Shown here: piece after piece, positions 8,929 through 17,176 of the stretch
Layout of the letters: the number at the start of each line of letters is the position of its first letter
Numbering within the stretch: position 1 is the first letter of the stretch
Source: Vibrio hangzhouensis
GTDB taxonomy: Bacteria > Pseudomonadota > Gammaproteobacteria > Enterobacterales > Vibrionaceae
Assembly: GCF_900107935.1 (NCBI RefSeq)
Contig: NZ_FNVG01000002.1
Location: 62,001-126,000, forward strand
Length of the DNA stretch: 64,000 nucleotides
Direction: 5' to 3'
Program-made: the position numbers and the translations under genes
The notes under the pieces: generated by a model
Seen by the model: the letters and a program-made list of their open reading frames with translations, nothing else
Database searches by the model: none
Told to the model about the DNA's origin: nothing

Positions 8929-9677
8929 CATCTCTCCTTAACTGACCAGGTATTCACTTTCATCCTACGTATTAGGACCACGAGTATTAAGCCAGCAAAA
9001 ACAAACGCCATTGCGAACCACTGAAAGGCATAGCCATAATGCTTTTTAGCGTTCATCGATAAGGGCTTCCATGGGTGAACATAAGATGTAAGGTCGTCTG
9101 TAGGCTGAATCACCCACCTCACTATAGGTTGTTGAATAACCTCAGCCATCGCCTCCAAATTGAGGTTCTGAACTCGATACTGAGATACATCCCCTACCCC
9201 GAACGTCTCTGTATACAAGTCACTGCTCAAAACACTTTGCATCTTTTGATACAACCTTCCCGTTACTGCAACTGGCTTCGTGATAACGGACACCTCAGGA
9301 AGTTTCCGCCTGTCATCAGTTCCAGCAACAAAGCCCAGTTCAACCAACCAGTGACGAGATGAGTTATCCACCATCAGTTGCAATACAAGATAGCCAATTC
9401 TTCCATCGACAGTTTGATTATCCAGATAGAAAACGGTCGGCAATGGCTGCAATTCGCCAAAAACAGGCAAAGCAAACCATTCCATGTAAGTCGCTGGATG
9501 ATCGCTGGTGACTGGTATCTCAAGAGAAAGAAGGGACCTGGGAGGCAGTTGTGCGCGCTCAGCTAACATGGTTTCGATCATGGTTTTGTCGTCACCGCGC
9601 TGCCTTTGCCACAGACCTAAGTTGACCAACGCTGAAAACACAACCACAGTTAATACACCCCCAATCCAGAACTTCAT
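8928..9677 (-). CDS. SURF1-family cytochrome oxidase assembly protein
   Basis: The 249-residue form has an N-terminal helix (FWIGGVLTVVVFSALVNLGL), the family WQRQRGDDK motif directly after it, a large periplasmic domain with GRIGYLVLQLM and WLVELGFV strands, and a C-terminal helix preceded by KKHYGYAFQWFAMA. SURF1 helps insert heme A into subunit I. The start is uncertain: ATG 9677 gives the usual family length but lacks a clear ribosome-binding site; the frame stays open to 9827 and would then overlap the opposite-strand DUF2909 gene. Confidence 0.88.
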   Translation of the reverse strand: MKFWIGGVLTVVVFSALVNLGLWQRQRGDDKTMIETMLAERAQLPPRSLLSLEIPVTSDHPATYMEWFALPVFGELQPLPTVFYLDNQTVDGRIGYLVLQLMVDNSSRHWLVELGFVAGTDDRRKLPEVSVITKPVAVTGRLYQKMQSVLSSDLYTETFGVGDVSQYRVQNLNLEAMAEVIQQPIVRWVIQPTDDLTSYVHPWKPLSMNAKKHYGYAFQWFAMAFVFAGLILVVLIRRMKVNTWSVKER

Positions 9678-9708
9678 GGATTTAAACCACAGAACACGAG
9701 GCCTGCCA

Positions 9709-9933
9709 ATGTCACCGACACTGCTGTTTAAGATTGCTTTAGTACTGCTGTTACTTTTCATCATCTTCAACTTAGCGCTTGCCCTAATCAGAATGGTTCG
9801 CGACGATCCAGACTCTGGAAAACCCATGAGTTATTATCTAGGTCGTCGCGTGCTGTTCTCAGCGATTGTCATTATTCTTTTAATTATTGCCCTACAAAGT
9901 GGTTTACTGACTCCTAACCCTCGCCCTTACTAA
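9709..9933 (+). CDS. DUF2909 family twin-transmembrane protein
   Basis: A 74-residue protein with two hydrophobic helices (about residues 5-26 and 46-65) and the loop RMVRDDPDSGKPMSYYLGRR, typical of DUF2909. GAGG lies 7 bases upstream of ATG 9709. It is the only plus-strand gene inside the minus-strand oxidase cluster, lying head-to-head with surf1 and tail-to-tail with ctaE. Similar placement beside oxidase genes is common in gammaproteobacteria, so a link to oxidase assembly or function is plausible but unproven. Confidence 0.85.
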   Translation: MSPTLLFKIALVLLLLFIIFNLALALIRMVRDDPDSGKPMSYYLGRRVLFSAIVIILLIIALQSGLLTPNPRPY

Positions 9934-9954
9934 AAACCACTGTACCGTACCCAG

Positions 9955-10836
9955 CTACAATACGTAGACAAACACGAACAGGCATAGCCATACCACGTCA
10001 ACGAAGTGCCAGTACCAACTGCCAGCCTGAAATCCGAAATGATCTCGGGGTGTAAAGTGATCCTTGGCAATTCGAAACAAAAGTACCGTCAAAAACACCG
10101 TGCCAATAAATACGTGTAACCCGTGGAATCCAGTCAACATAAAGAAGGTGTTTCCATAGATCCCGGACTGTAACGTCAGCCCCATATCCTGATAAGCATG
10201 TGCGTATTCCACCGCTTGGTAATACAAGAAGAGCACCGCAAGAACGATGGTGATTTCAAGCCAGACAATCAACGCGGTACGTTTGTTTTTTTCCAGACTC
10301 ACGTGTGCCATATGCAGTGTGACAGAAGAGATCAATAAGATAATGGTATTTTTCAGAGGTAACCCTTGCCATGGCATAGCCTGTGTCGTCTCTCCACCAG
10401 GAGTGGTGGTCAGAGGCCACATGGCCTCAAACGTCGGCCATAGTATCTCATGGGTCATCACATTGTTGTCTGCACCGCCCAGCCACGGAACAGAGACCAT
10501 GCGCGCGTAAAACAGTGCACCAAAAAAAGCACCGAAGAACATAACTTCAGAGAAGATAAACCAGCTCATTCCCTGCTTAAACGAGCGTGACAACTGATCT
10601 GAATACAACCCCGACAACGACTCAGAAATCACATTACTCATCCAGCCAGAAAACATATAAATCAGTACTACAAAACCGAGCGCGAGGACCACACCGCCAA
10701 TCACGCTCCCCGCTCCCCCTGTCTCAAGATTCTGGACCGTAAGTCCGGCTCCTACAGCTACAAAAAATAACGCTACGGCCCCTACAATGGGCCAACTGCT
10801 TTGCGCCGGAACATAATATGGTTGAGGCTTACTCAT
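9955..10836 (-). CDS. ctaE: Cytochrome c oxidase subunit III
   Basis: A 293-residue polytopic protein with seven predicted helices. WFIFSEVMFFGAFFGALFYAR, the long periplasmic loop after it, LTGFHGLHVFIGT and the C-terminal GSWYWHFVDVVWLCLFVFVYV are all hallmark COX3 segments. It stabilises proton pumping by subunit I in the inner membrane. Its ATG overlaps the stop of ctaG by 8 bp, so the two are translationally coupled. Confidence 0.96.
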   Translation of the reverse strand: MSKPQPYYVPAQSSWPIVGAVALFFVAVGAGLTVQNLETGGAGSVIGGVVLALGFVVLIYMFSGWMSNVISESLSGLYSDQLSRSFKQGMSWFIFSEVMFFGAFFGALFYARMVSVPWLGGADNNVMTHEILWPTFEAMWPLTTTPGGETTQAMPWQGLPLKNTIILLISSVTLHMAHVSLEKNKRTALIVWLEITIVLAVLFLYYQAVEYAHAYQDMGLTLQSGIYGNTFFMLTGFHGLHVFIGTVFLTVLLFRIAKDHFTPRDHFGFQAGSWYWHFVDVVWLCLFVFVYVL

Positions 10837-11464
10837 AGCTTAACTCCGAAGTCGTTTGGTTGAGTGCGCTTTTACTGCTTATACCGGCTAGCGCATCGGG
10901 AGTCGCCAGAGGCTCCTCACCGCTGCTGGCACTGCCCGAGATGTTATAAAGCGTATAAGAGAGAGTGAGTGTGTGTATCGAGTCCGGAATGTCCGGCTCC
11001 AGATAAAAGATCAGTGGCATTTCCGCCTCTCCGTTACCTTCTAACGGCTGGCGGTTAAAGCAAAAGCACTCGATTTTATTAAAATAAGAAGCCCCCATTC
11101 CAGGAGAGACTGAAGGCACAGCTTGTCCAACGAGAGACTGGCTCGAGTTATTTTTGGCAAAATAGGCGGTTTTTATCACTTCACCCGGATGCACCTCAAG
11201 CGCCATCGTTTCAGGCTCAAAGTCCCAAGGCATATCCGGGTTAATATGCGCCATAAATTCAACCCTAACCGTTCGGGAAATATCGGCTTGCATCCCTACC
11301 GGCTGGACCGCTGAAACGGAGCTGGTTTTTCCATTGATGCCCAAAGCTTCACACATCACGTCGTACAAAGGAACCAGAGCAAAACCAAATCCAAACATGG
11401 CCACTACCGCAACGCTGAGTCTTGCGACCAACTTCCTGTTTGACGTTTTGGTTTTGCTGTCCAT
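10829..11464 (-). CDS. ctaG: Cytochrome c oxidase assembly protein CtaG (Cu chaperone, Cox11 type)
   Basis: A 211-residue protein with a single N-terminal membrane helix and a periplasmic immunoglobulin-like domain. The Cu(I)-binding loop is seen as FNKIECFCFNRQPL, with the CxC pair typical of Cox11/CtaG; VPLYDVMCEALGINGKT after the helix is also a family signature. It delivers copper to the CuB centre of subunit I. It lies between ctaD (14 bp away) and ctaE (8-bp overlap). Confidence 0.95.
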   Translation of the reverse strand: MDSKTKTSNRKLVARLSVAVVAMFGFGFALVPLYDVMCEALGINGKTSSVSAVQPVGMQADISRTVRVEFMAHINPDMPWDFEPETMALEVHPGEVIKTAYFAKNNSSQSLVGQAVPSVSPGMGASYFNKIECFCFNRQPLEGNGEAEMPLIFYLEPDIPDSIHTLTLSYTLYNISGSASSGEEPLATPDALAGISSKSALNQTTSELSYE

Positions 11465-11478
11465 CGCTACACGTCCCC

Positions 11479-13122
11479 TTAATCAATCTTTGGTGGGGTG
11501 GTGAATGTGTGGTGAGGAGCAGGACTTGGTACTGTCCATTCGAGCCCTTCTGCCCTATCCCATGGCTTGGCTTCCGCTTTCTGGCCGCCTTTGATGCACT
11601 TGATCACGACCCACAAGAAAATCAACTGGGACACACCAAAAGCAAAACCGCCGATCGACACAATCTGATTCACATCGGCAAACTGAATGGCGTAATCCGG
11701 AATGCGTCGGGGCATACCTGCCAGCCCCAAAAAGTGCATAGGGAAAAACAACACGTTCACAGAAATCACCGAACACCAGAAATGCCACAGGCTCAACTTA
11801 TGGTCATACATATTGCCCGTCCATTTAGGTAGCCAGTAATATGCCGCCGCCATGATCGAGAACACTGCACCTGACACCAACACGTAATGGAAGTGAGCGA
11901 CAACAAAATAAGTATCATGATATTGAAAGTCCGCAGGAACAATGGCCAACATCAACCCAGAGAACCCACCAATGGTAAACAGGACAATAAAGGCAATCGC
12001 AAACAGCATAGGAGTCTCAAAGGTCAGCGCGCCTCGCCACATCGTCGCCACCCAGTTAAACACTTTTACCCCGGTCGGCACGGCTATCAACATGGTACAG
12101 TACATGAAGAACAGCTCGGCAAAGACCGGCATTCCCGTGGTAAACATATGGTGTGCCCAGACTAAGAACGAAAGCAACGCAATACTGCACGTTGCATACA
12201 CCATCGAGTGATAACCAAACAGTTTTTTACCACTAAACGCAGGAACAATAGCGGAAATGATCCCGAACGATGGCAAGATCATAATGTAAACTTCGGGATG
12301 GCCAAAGAACCAGAAAATATGCTGGAACATGACCGGATCGCCCCCGCCAGCCGCGTCAAAAAAGCTAGTACCAAAGTACTTATCGGTGAGTACCATGGTC
12401 ACTGCTCCGGCAAGCACTGGCATCACCGCAATAAGCAAGAACGCTGTTATTAGCCAGGTCCAGACGAACAGCGGCATTTTCATCAAAGTCATGCCTGGCG
12501 CACGCATATTAAAGATAGTCACGATGACGTTGATCGCCCCCATGATAGAACTTATCCCCATTATGTGTACCGAGAACACAAATAATGCCGTACTGTCAGG
12601 TCCATACGTTGTCGACAGAGGTGCGTAAAAAGTCCAACCGAAGTTAGGGCCGCCACCAGGAAGGAACAGTGAGGCGATCAGGATCAGAAACGCAAACGGC
12701 AATATCCAGAAACTCAGGTTATTCATTCGAGGCAGAGCCATATCTGGCGCACCTATCATCAAAGGCACCATCCAGTTCGCCAAGCCAGTAAACGCCGGCA
12801 TAACTGCACCAAATACCATCACCAGTCCATGGACGGTCGTCATTTGATTGAAGAAATTTGGCTCAACGAGCTGGAGACCCGGCTGGAATAACTCTGCACG
12901 TATGACCATAGCCATCGCGCCACCAGTCAAAAACATGATGAAACTAAACCAAAGATATAAAGTTCCTATGTCTTTATGGCTGGTAGAGTATACCCAACGC
13001 TGCCAACCTGAAGGTGCATGGTCATGATGATCGTCTTCGATGACTGCCGTGCTTTCTGCCCGGCTCATGTCCGCATCCGTCACAGCCGATGCTTTCACTT
13101 TTTCCATTGGATCCGTTTTCAT
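11479..13122 (-). CDS. ctaD: Cytochrome c oxidase subunit I
   Basis: A 547-residue heme-copper oxidase core with twelve predicted helices. Heme and CuB ligands are visible in [15 protein letters not shown] (heme a His), [15 protein letters not shown] (CuB His and cross-linked Tyr), WAHHMFTTG (two CuB His) and [11 protein letters not shown] (heme a3 and heme a His). HPEVY indicates an A-type oxidase with the His-Tyr crosslink. ATG 13122 is preferred: AAGGAG lies 5 bases upstream, while longer versions run into ctaC. The start overlaps the ctaC stop, so the two are coupled. Confidence 0.97.
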   Translation of the reverse strand: MKTDPMEKVKASAVTDADMSRAESTAVIEDDHHDHAPSGWQRWVYSTSHKDIGTLYLWFSFIMFLTGGAMAMVIRAELFQPGLQLVEPNFFNQMTTVHGLVMVFGAVMPAFTGLANWMVPLMIGAPDMALPRMNNLSFWILPFAFLILIASLFLPGGGPNFGWTFYAPLSTTYGPDSTALFVFSVHIMGISSIMGAINVIVTIFNMRAPGMTLMKMPLFVWTWLITAFLLIAVMPVLAGAVTMVLTDKYFGTSFFDAAGGGDPVMFQHIFWFFGHPEVYIMILPSFGIISAIVPAFSGKKLFGYHSMVYATCSIALLSFLVWAHHMFTTGMPVFAELFFMYCTMLIAVPTGVKVFNWVATMWRGALTFETPMLFAIAFIVLFTIGGFSGLMLAIVPADFQYHDTYFVVAHFHYVLVSGAVFSIMAAAYYWLPKWTGNMYDHKLSLWHFWCSVISVNVLFFPMHFLGLAGMPRRIPDYAIQFADVNQIVSIGGFAFGVSQLIFLWVVIKCIKGGQKAEAKPWDRAEGLEWTVPSPAPHHTFTTPPKID

Positions 13123-14291
13123 CATAACTCCTTGGAGCCTTGCTCCGCTTCCTGAGTTTTGTAGGCATTGATATCTGAAGCTTGAACTACATCTCCCGTA
13201 TTGTTGCCCCATGCATTACGCTGATATGTCACCACCGCCGCAATTTCTTTGTCTGTAAGCTGATTGGCGAAAGACTGCATCGCAGTTCCGCTCACGCCGT
13301 CCACAATCTTACTAATATGAATGTCGATGTTTCCGGTCGTCGCTACCTCACTGCCTGCTATAGCAGGAAATGCACCCGGCAAACCTTGACCATTAGCCTG
13401 ATGACAAACCGCACAGCGGCTCGCATACACCGCTTCCCCCGTCGTCAACAGCTCCTCAATCGACAGTGTCACGTCCAGAGCTTTTGCCGCCTCGGCTTTA
13501 GCGGTTGCCATTTCCTCTTTTTTACCTGCCAACCATACCGAGTAATCCTCCTGAGCCATGGCGTGCACGACGATAGGCATGAAGCCATGAGCCTTACCGC
13601 AAAGCTCAGCGCACTGACCCCGGTATACACCGGGTTGGTCTATCTTGGTCCATGCTTCATTAATGAATCCCGGAATCGTATCTTTTTTGACGGCAAAATC
13701 AGGCACCCACCAGGAGTGAATGACATCATCAGAGGTCATCAGGAAACGGATCTTCGTATCCACCGGCACGACGAGTGGATTATCCACTTCCAGCAGGTAA
13801 TGCGCCCCTTTCTCTTCAACACCATCGATTTGTTGTTGCGTGGTGGACATCAATGAAAAAAACTCAACATCTTCACCAAAATAAGCGTAATGCCATTTCC
13901 ATTGCGAACCGGTGATTTTGATTGTGAGGTCGGATTGAGAGGTGTCTTCCATAGCAACCAGAGTTTTAGTTGCCGGAATCGCCATTAACACCAGAATGAT
14001 GATGGGAATGACCGTCCAAATAACTTCCACTTTGGTACTCTCATGGAAGTTAGCAGCTACTGCGCCCTTAGATTTCCTGTGTTTGAATATGGAATAGAAC
14101 ATCACTCCAAACACAATAAAGGCGATCGCACAGCAAATGTAAAAAATAAGCATGTGCAAATCATAGACTTGGTTACTGATATCAGTAACCCCCCGAGTGA
14201 GATTGAAGTTACTCGACTCGGCGAAGAGAGGTTGGCTGACAAGCGCAGTCGCCAAACCAATCCCAATGTGAGTGGTCAGCAATCTTTTCAA
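13122..14291 (-). CDS. ctaC: Cytochrome c oxidase subunit II with fused cytochrome c domain (caa3 type)
   Basis: A 389-residue precursor: signal peptide ending near [11 protein letters not shown], two membrane helices, a CuA cupredoxin domain with H...[12 protein letters not shown] ligands, a lysine/alanine-rich linker, and a C-terminal class I cytochrome c domain with CAVCH and a distal Met around SGTAMQSF. This fusion marks a caa3-like oxidase that takes electrons through its own heme c. I chose TTG at 14291 because AAAGGAG lies 6 bases upstream and the resulting N-terminus (MKRLL...) is a standard signal peptide; the GTG at 14315 would place that site inside the gene. Confidence 0.96.
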   Translation of the reverse strand: MKRLLTTHIGIGLATALVSQPLFAESSNFNLTRGVTDISNQVYDLHMLIFYICCAIAFIVFGVMFYSIFKHRKSKGAVAANFHESTKVEVIWTVIPIIILVLMAIPATKTLVAMEDTSQSDLTIKITGSQWKWHYAYFGEDVEFFSLMSTTQQQIDGVEEKGAHYLLEVDNPLVVPVDTKIRFLMTSDDVIHSWWVPDFAVKKDTIPGFINEAWTKIDQPGVYRGQCAELCGKAHGFMPIVVHAMAQEDYSVWLAGKKEEMATAKAEAAKALDVTLSIEELLTTGEAVYASRCAVCHQANGQGLPGAFPAIAGSEVATTGNIDIHISKIVDGVSGTAMQSFANQLTDKEIAAVVTYQRNAWGNNTGDVVQASDINAYKTQEAEQGSKEL

Positions 14292-14311
14292 AAGATTTCT
14301 CCTTTGCCTAG

Positions 14312-14331
14312 CCACGTCTTTCCTGACGTGG
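14312..14331 (-). promoter_or_regulatory. Hairpin in the 5' leader of the oxidase operon
   Basis: A perfect 7-bp inverted repeat CCACGTC-N6-GACGTGG lies just upstream of the ctaC ribosome-binding site. In mRNA it would form a stable hairpin within 10-20 nt of the start; as DNA it contains CACGT/ACGTG halves that a dimeric regulator could bind. No poly-T follows, so it is not a terminator. Confidence 0.45.
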
Positions 14332-14632
14332 TTCCCCTATGACTCTTACCAGGCACGTCCGGAATGAGATCAAACACTCCAGGATGGTATAAGTCCGTAA
14401 TCAAAACCCAACAAGCTGTGATTCGACGACGTTAAACGAAGACCAACTAGGTTTTTTGACTCCAAAATGAGTCTCAAAAATTCTGCCAAACTACACAATT
14501 AAACGGTCAACACAACGAATTAACCACTTAGTTATTGAGTCTGGTGTTAATAAAATACAACCGAAAACAATTTGTTATATTTTTGTTAACTAAAGGCTAG
14601 TTACAGATTCAAAGATCTGCAAGAAGAAAAAT
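14332..14632. other. Upstream region of the oxidase operon, no gene
   Basis: About 300 bp, AT-rich toward 14500-14600, with no supportable ORF or RNA gene. The ctaC promoter must lie here, but I could not settle on one -35/-10 pair. The right boundary is the terminator of the EF-hand gene, which is transcribed toward this region. Confidence 0.5.
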
Positions 14633-14662
14633 AAATGCCCTTATTTTGTGATAGGGGCATTT
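14633..14662 (-). terminator. Terminator of the EF-hand gene
   Basis: AAATGCCC and GGGGCATTT arms (14633-14662) pair with one mismatch; on the minus strand the stem is followed by a T-rich tract. Confidence 0.75.
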
Positions 14663-14717
14663 AGAGTTCAGGCGGGAAATTTGACATCTTGGGTAGCGTG
14701 GACTTCCAGTGACGCTA

Positions 14718-15092
14718 TCAGAAATTCTTATTCAACATACGTTTTGAACCACGTTTGTCAGAACGATAATTGAGTTGCTTCATTTGATGAGCGGTAAACT
14801 CATCTTCAGTCAACAAGCCATCGTTATTAATATCTAACGTAGTGAACATTGGCGCATTCGATGCGTTCTTCATTGGGCGGCCTAATTCGCTACGTGCTGC
14901 CATTCGCTCAGTTCGAAACTGCTCCAACTCAGACTCTGTTACCTGACTATCACCATTAATATCCAGTTCACTGAATGCCACACGATTACCGTAAACCCCC
15001 ATTCCCGTACCTGAATTGGCGTACATTCCAGCATACGCGGCCGATCCCAAAATGACGCTCAACAATGTAATAGCAATAAGTTGTACTTTCAT
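14718..15092 (-). CDS. Secreted EF-hand calcium-binding protein
   Basis: A 124-residue precursor with a signal peptide (residues 1 to about 21, ending SAAYAG) and two EF-hand loops: DINGDSQVTESE (around residues 45-56) and DINNDGLLTEDE (around 85-96), each with Asp/Asn at positions 1, 3 and 5 and Glu at 12. GGAGG lies 8 bases upstream of ATG 15092. A periplasmic or secreted calcium binder is likely; its partner is unknown. It is monocistronic with its own terminator. Confidence 0.88.
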   Translation of the reverse strand: MKVQLIAITLLSVILGSAAYAGMYANSGTGMGVYGNRVAFSELDINGDSQVTESELEQFRTERMAARSELGRPMKNASNAPMFTTLDINNDGLLTEDEFTAHQMKQLNYRSDKRGSKRMLNKNF

Positions 15093-15200
15093 GATTCCAT
15101 CCTCCGTCGCAACCTCAACATAAGCATAAGCTTATATGTGTAAAGCAACGTTATGGAATGTAAAGGTGGGTAAAGGGAGGGGGGAGTTGATGTGTAAGGA

Positions 15201-15219
15201 GGCCGTGATAAACCGGCCT
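15201..15219 (-). terminator. Weak hairpin after the FAH-family gene
   Basis: GGCCG-N8-CGGCC (15201-15218), just past the stop of the hydrolase gene, could end its transcript, but no clear T-run follows on the minus strand. Confidence 0.3.
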
Positions 15220-15231
15220 TGTGAGAGTGAC

Positions 15232-15846
15232 CTAAATAGCCACCCACTCTACCTCAATGATGGTCTTACCCTCATGCTTGATGCGGCCCAGAAAACGATC
15301 ACCCTCGACAATCTCACCCACACCCTGTGGCGTACCTGTCATTATGATATCGCCATCCTCGAGCTCAGTGTACGACGACAACTCAGACACTATTACCTCC
15401 GGTTTGTAGATCATCTGTTGGGTGCTGCCAAGCTGCATTCTCATACTGTTGATAAAGAGTTCGACTTCAAGTTTCGTCACATCCATGCCCTTAAGGGGAA
15501 CAAATCGACTGAATTTTGCTGAATGGTCAAATGCTTTGGCTCGCTCCCATGGCAGGCCTTTTCCTTTTAACTGAGATTGCAGTCCTCGCTTGGTCAAATC
15601 AAGCCCGAAGCCTACCGCAAACAGGGCCTTGTCCTTGATCAAGAAGCATATTTCTGCCTCGTAGTGAAGTGGCTCATCAAGATAAGCGTGCAGCTCAGAA
15701 GCAATGCTCGAGTTTGGTTTATTAAACACCACCATGTTCTCGGGGATCTCATTACCCAGCTCATGAATGTGCTCAACGTAATTGCGCCCTACGCACAGAA
15801 TCTTCGATGGAAAATAGTTTTTGTCTCCAACCACGACCGCTTTCAT
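15232..15846 (-). CDS. Fumarylacetoacetate hydrolase (FAH) family protein
   Basis: A short FAH-fold enzyme of 204 residues. Family marks are LCVGRNYVEHIHELG near the N-terminus, the metal-binding EAEICFLI (ExE) with a later Asp in GFGLDLTKRGLQ, KAFDHSAKFSRFVPL, and DIIMTGTPQGVG near the C-terminus. The family hydrolyses or decarboxylates acylpyruvates with Mg2+; YcgM/FAHD1-like acylpyruvase or oxaloacetate decarboxylase activity is possible. AAGGAAGAG precedes ATG 15846. It lies next to the hut genes but is transcribed away from hutC. Confidence 0.9.
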   Translation of the reverse strand: MKAVVVGDKNYFPSKILCVGRNYVEHIHELGNEIPENMVVFNKPNSSIASELHAYLDEPLHYEAEICFLIKDKALFAVGFGLDLTKRGLQSQLKGKGLPWERAKAFDHSAKFSRFVPLKGMDVTKLEVELFINSMRMQLGSTQQMIYKPEVIVSELSSYTELEDGDIIMTGTPQGVGEIVEGDRFLGRIKHEGKTIIEVEWVAI

Positions 15847-16053
15847 TACTCTTCCTTGACGTACACATTAATCCAATAAATGAGAACGACGTATTTTAGC
15901 CGAAGAATAATGACAGACTTATGATTTAGAAGAGTATTTTTGAAAGTTGAGGCAAAGATCTGCTTTTTGAGTAGCGCCAAAAGATTGCCCATACCACAGA
16001 GTTAAGAGGAATACGTCTCGTCCCTTGCATTTTGATTCAATTTCATTAACCAT

Positions 16054-16065
16054 TTGTATATTCAA
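16054..16065. promoter_or_regulatory. Predicted HutC operator at the hutC gene
   Basis: TTGTATATTCAA differs at one base from the perfect palindrome TTGTATATACAA at the hutI promoter and lies 20 bp upstream of hutC, suggesting autoregulation. Confidence 0.6.
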
Positions 16066-16085
16066 ATTTGTTTTCAGAGCCGTTC

Positions 16086-16796
16086 ATGCCATCAGAGCCG
16101 TTATATATCCAGATAAAACAGTACATAGAGCGAAAAATTGACCAGGGACACTGGCCGGTTGGCGAACGTATTTCCACAGAAATGGAACTCACCGAGCAAT
16201 TTTCAGTGAGCCGAATGACGGTAAATAAAGCCATTCGCGATTTGGTTGGTGAAGGAAAATTAGAACGGAAGCCTCGTCTGGGCACATTCGTCAAACGACC
16301 GGCAGAGAAAGCGGAGTCTCCTCTTCTCGACACTCGAAACATCGCTCAGGAAGTAGCAACCCGTGGCAAAAGTTACTCCTGTGTCGTCATCAAGCACCAG
16401 TCCATCCACGCCGATCAAACCATAGCGACCAAGCTCGGAGTCATGTTAGGAAGTACTGTGTACTACAGCGAAATTCTGCATAAAGAAAATGAGCTTCCCA
16501 TTCAACTTGAGTGTCGCTGGGTCAACGCCAAGTACGCACCAGAATACCATCATCAGGATTTCTCCAAAGTCACCCCTAACGAGTACCTCACCGCGAACTG
16601 TCCAATGACAGCTGTGGAGCATACTGTCGAGGCGATTATGTGTGGCGACAACATCGGTAGGTTGCTTGAGATGAACGCACAAGATCCCTGCTTGTTGCTA
16701 CACAGACGAACATGGAGTGACGACAAGCTCATCAGTAGTGCCCTGCTTTATCATCCAGGAAGCCGATATCAATTAAGTTCGAAGATTGAACTATAG
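16086..16796 (+). CDS. hutC: Histidine utilization repressor, GntR/HutC family
   Basis: A 236-residue GntR regulator: an N-terminal winged helix (PLYIQIKQYIERKIDQGHWP, then SRMTVNKAIRDLVGEGKLERKPRLGTFV, about residues 5-70) and a UTRA effector domain (about 90-230) that binds urocanate in this family, lifting repression of hut genes. ATG 16086 gives the normal N-terminus; the frame also opens at TTG 16068. It sits upstream of hutI on the same strand with a 380-bp gap that carries its own promoter, so hutC is probably transcribed separately. Confidence 0.93.
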   Translation: MPSEPLYIQIKQYIERKIDQGHWPVGERISTEMELTEQFSVSRMTVNKAIRDLVGEGKLERKPRLGTFVKRPAEKAESPLLDTRNIAQEVATRGKSYSCVVIKHQSIHADQTIATKLGVMLGSTVYYSEILHKENELPIQLECRWVNAKYAPEYHHQDFSKVTPNEYLTANCPMTAVEHTVEAIMCGDNIGRLLEMNAQDPCLLLHRRTWSDDKLISSALLYHPGSRYQLSSKIEL

Positions 16797-17176
16797 TGTG
16801 TGGTGTTAGCATTCTCTGGATCAGCCACAACACCATCTGTCAGTTATAAATTCCAAAATTTGATCAGTTCTGACAGCCTACTGAGACTCATTTCTGCCCT
16901 TTTTTTGTTTCAAACCCAAGAAATAACCCCGTAATTCCCTTGATAAAGGGAATGTGATTCAGCGCGTCGCGAAGTCGATTTACGTGGCTTAATCTAAGGT
17001 TTTCAGCTGACTACACGCATTAAGAGATCCCCACTTTCGTGAGGACGACAATAATTTTTGATCATGCCGATTCCGAAATCAGGATCACTAAGTGATCACA
17101 TTTCCAACCAATCCACTTGACCATTTGTATATATTGAACTATTAATTGTATATACAATAATAATTCAGTGATTAGT
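16797..17176. promoter_or_regulatory. hutC-hutI intergenic regulatory region with two further palindromes
   Basis: Besides the promoter/operator listed separately, this region has a perfect hairpin ATTCCCTTGATAAAGGGAAT (16934-16953), which lacks a poly-T, and a perfect 15-bp palindrome GATCACTAAGTGATC (17083-17097) about 20 bp upstream of the -35. The second could be a binding site for another regulator. A single TGTGA half-site at 16954 is too weak to call a CRP site. No ORF is supported. Confidence 0.5.
17117..17158 (+). promoter_or_regulatory. hutIGUH promoter with HutC operators
   Basis: TTGACC (17117-17122), exactly 17 bp, then TATTAA (17140-17145) form a good sigma-70 promoter. A perfect 14-bp palindrome ATTGTATATACAAT (17145-17158) covers the start region, and a TTGTATAT half-site (17125-17132) lies between -35 and -10. 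Bound HutC would block polymerase. Confidence 0.75.

Noticed and set aside
13182..13856. A 224-codon plus-strand frame opposite ctaC
   Set aside because: It lies wholly within the ctaC frame, has no start signal and a composition typical of an antisense shadow.
16954..17100. Possible CRP site upstream of hutI
   Set aside because: TGTGA (16954-16958) and TCACA (17096-17100) exist only as isolated half-sites without a partner at the correct 6-bp spacing.
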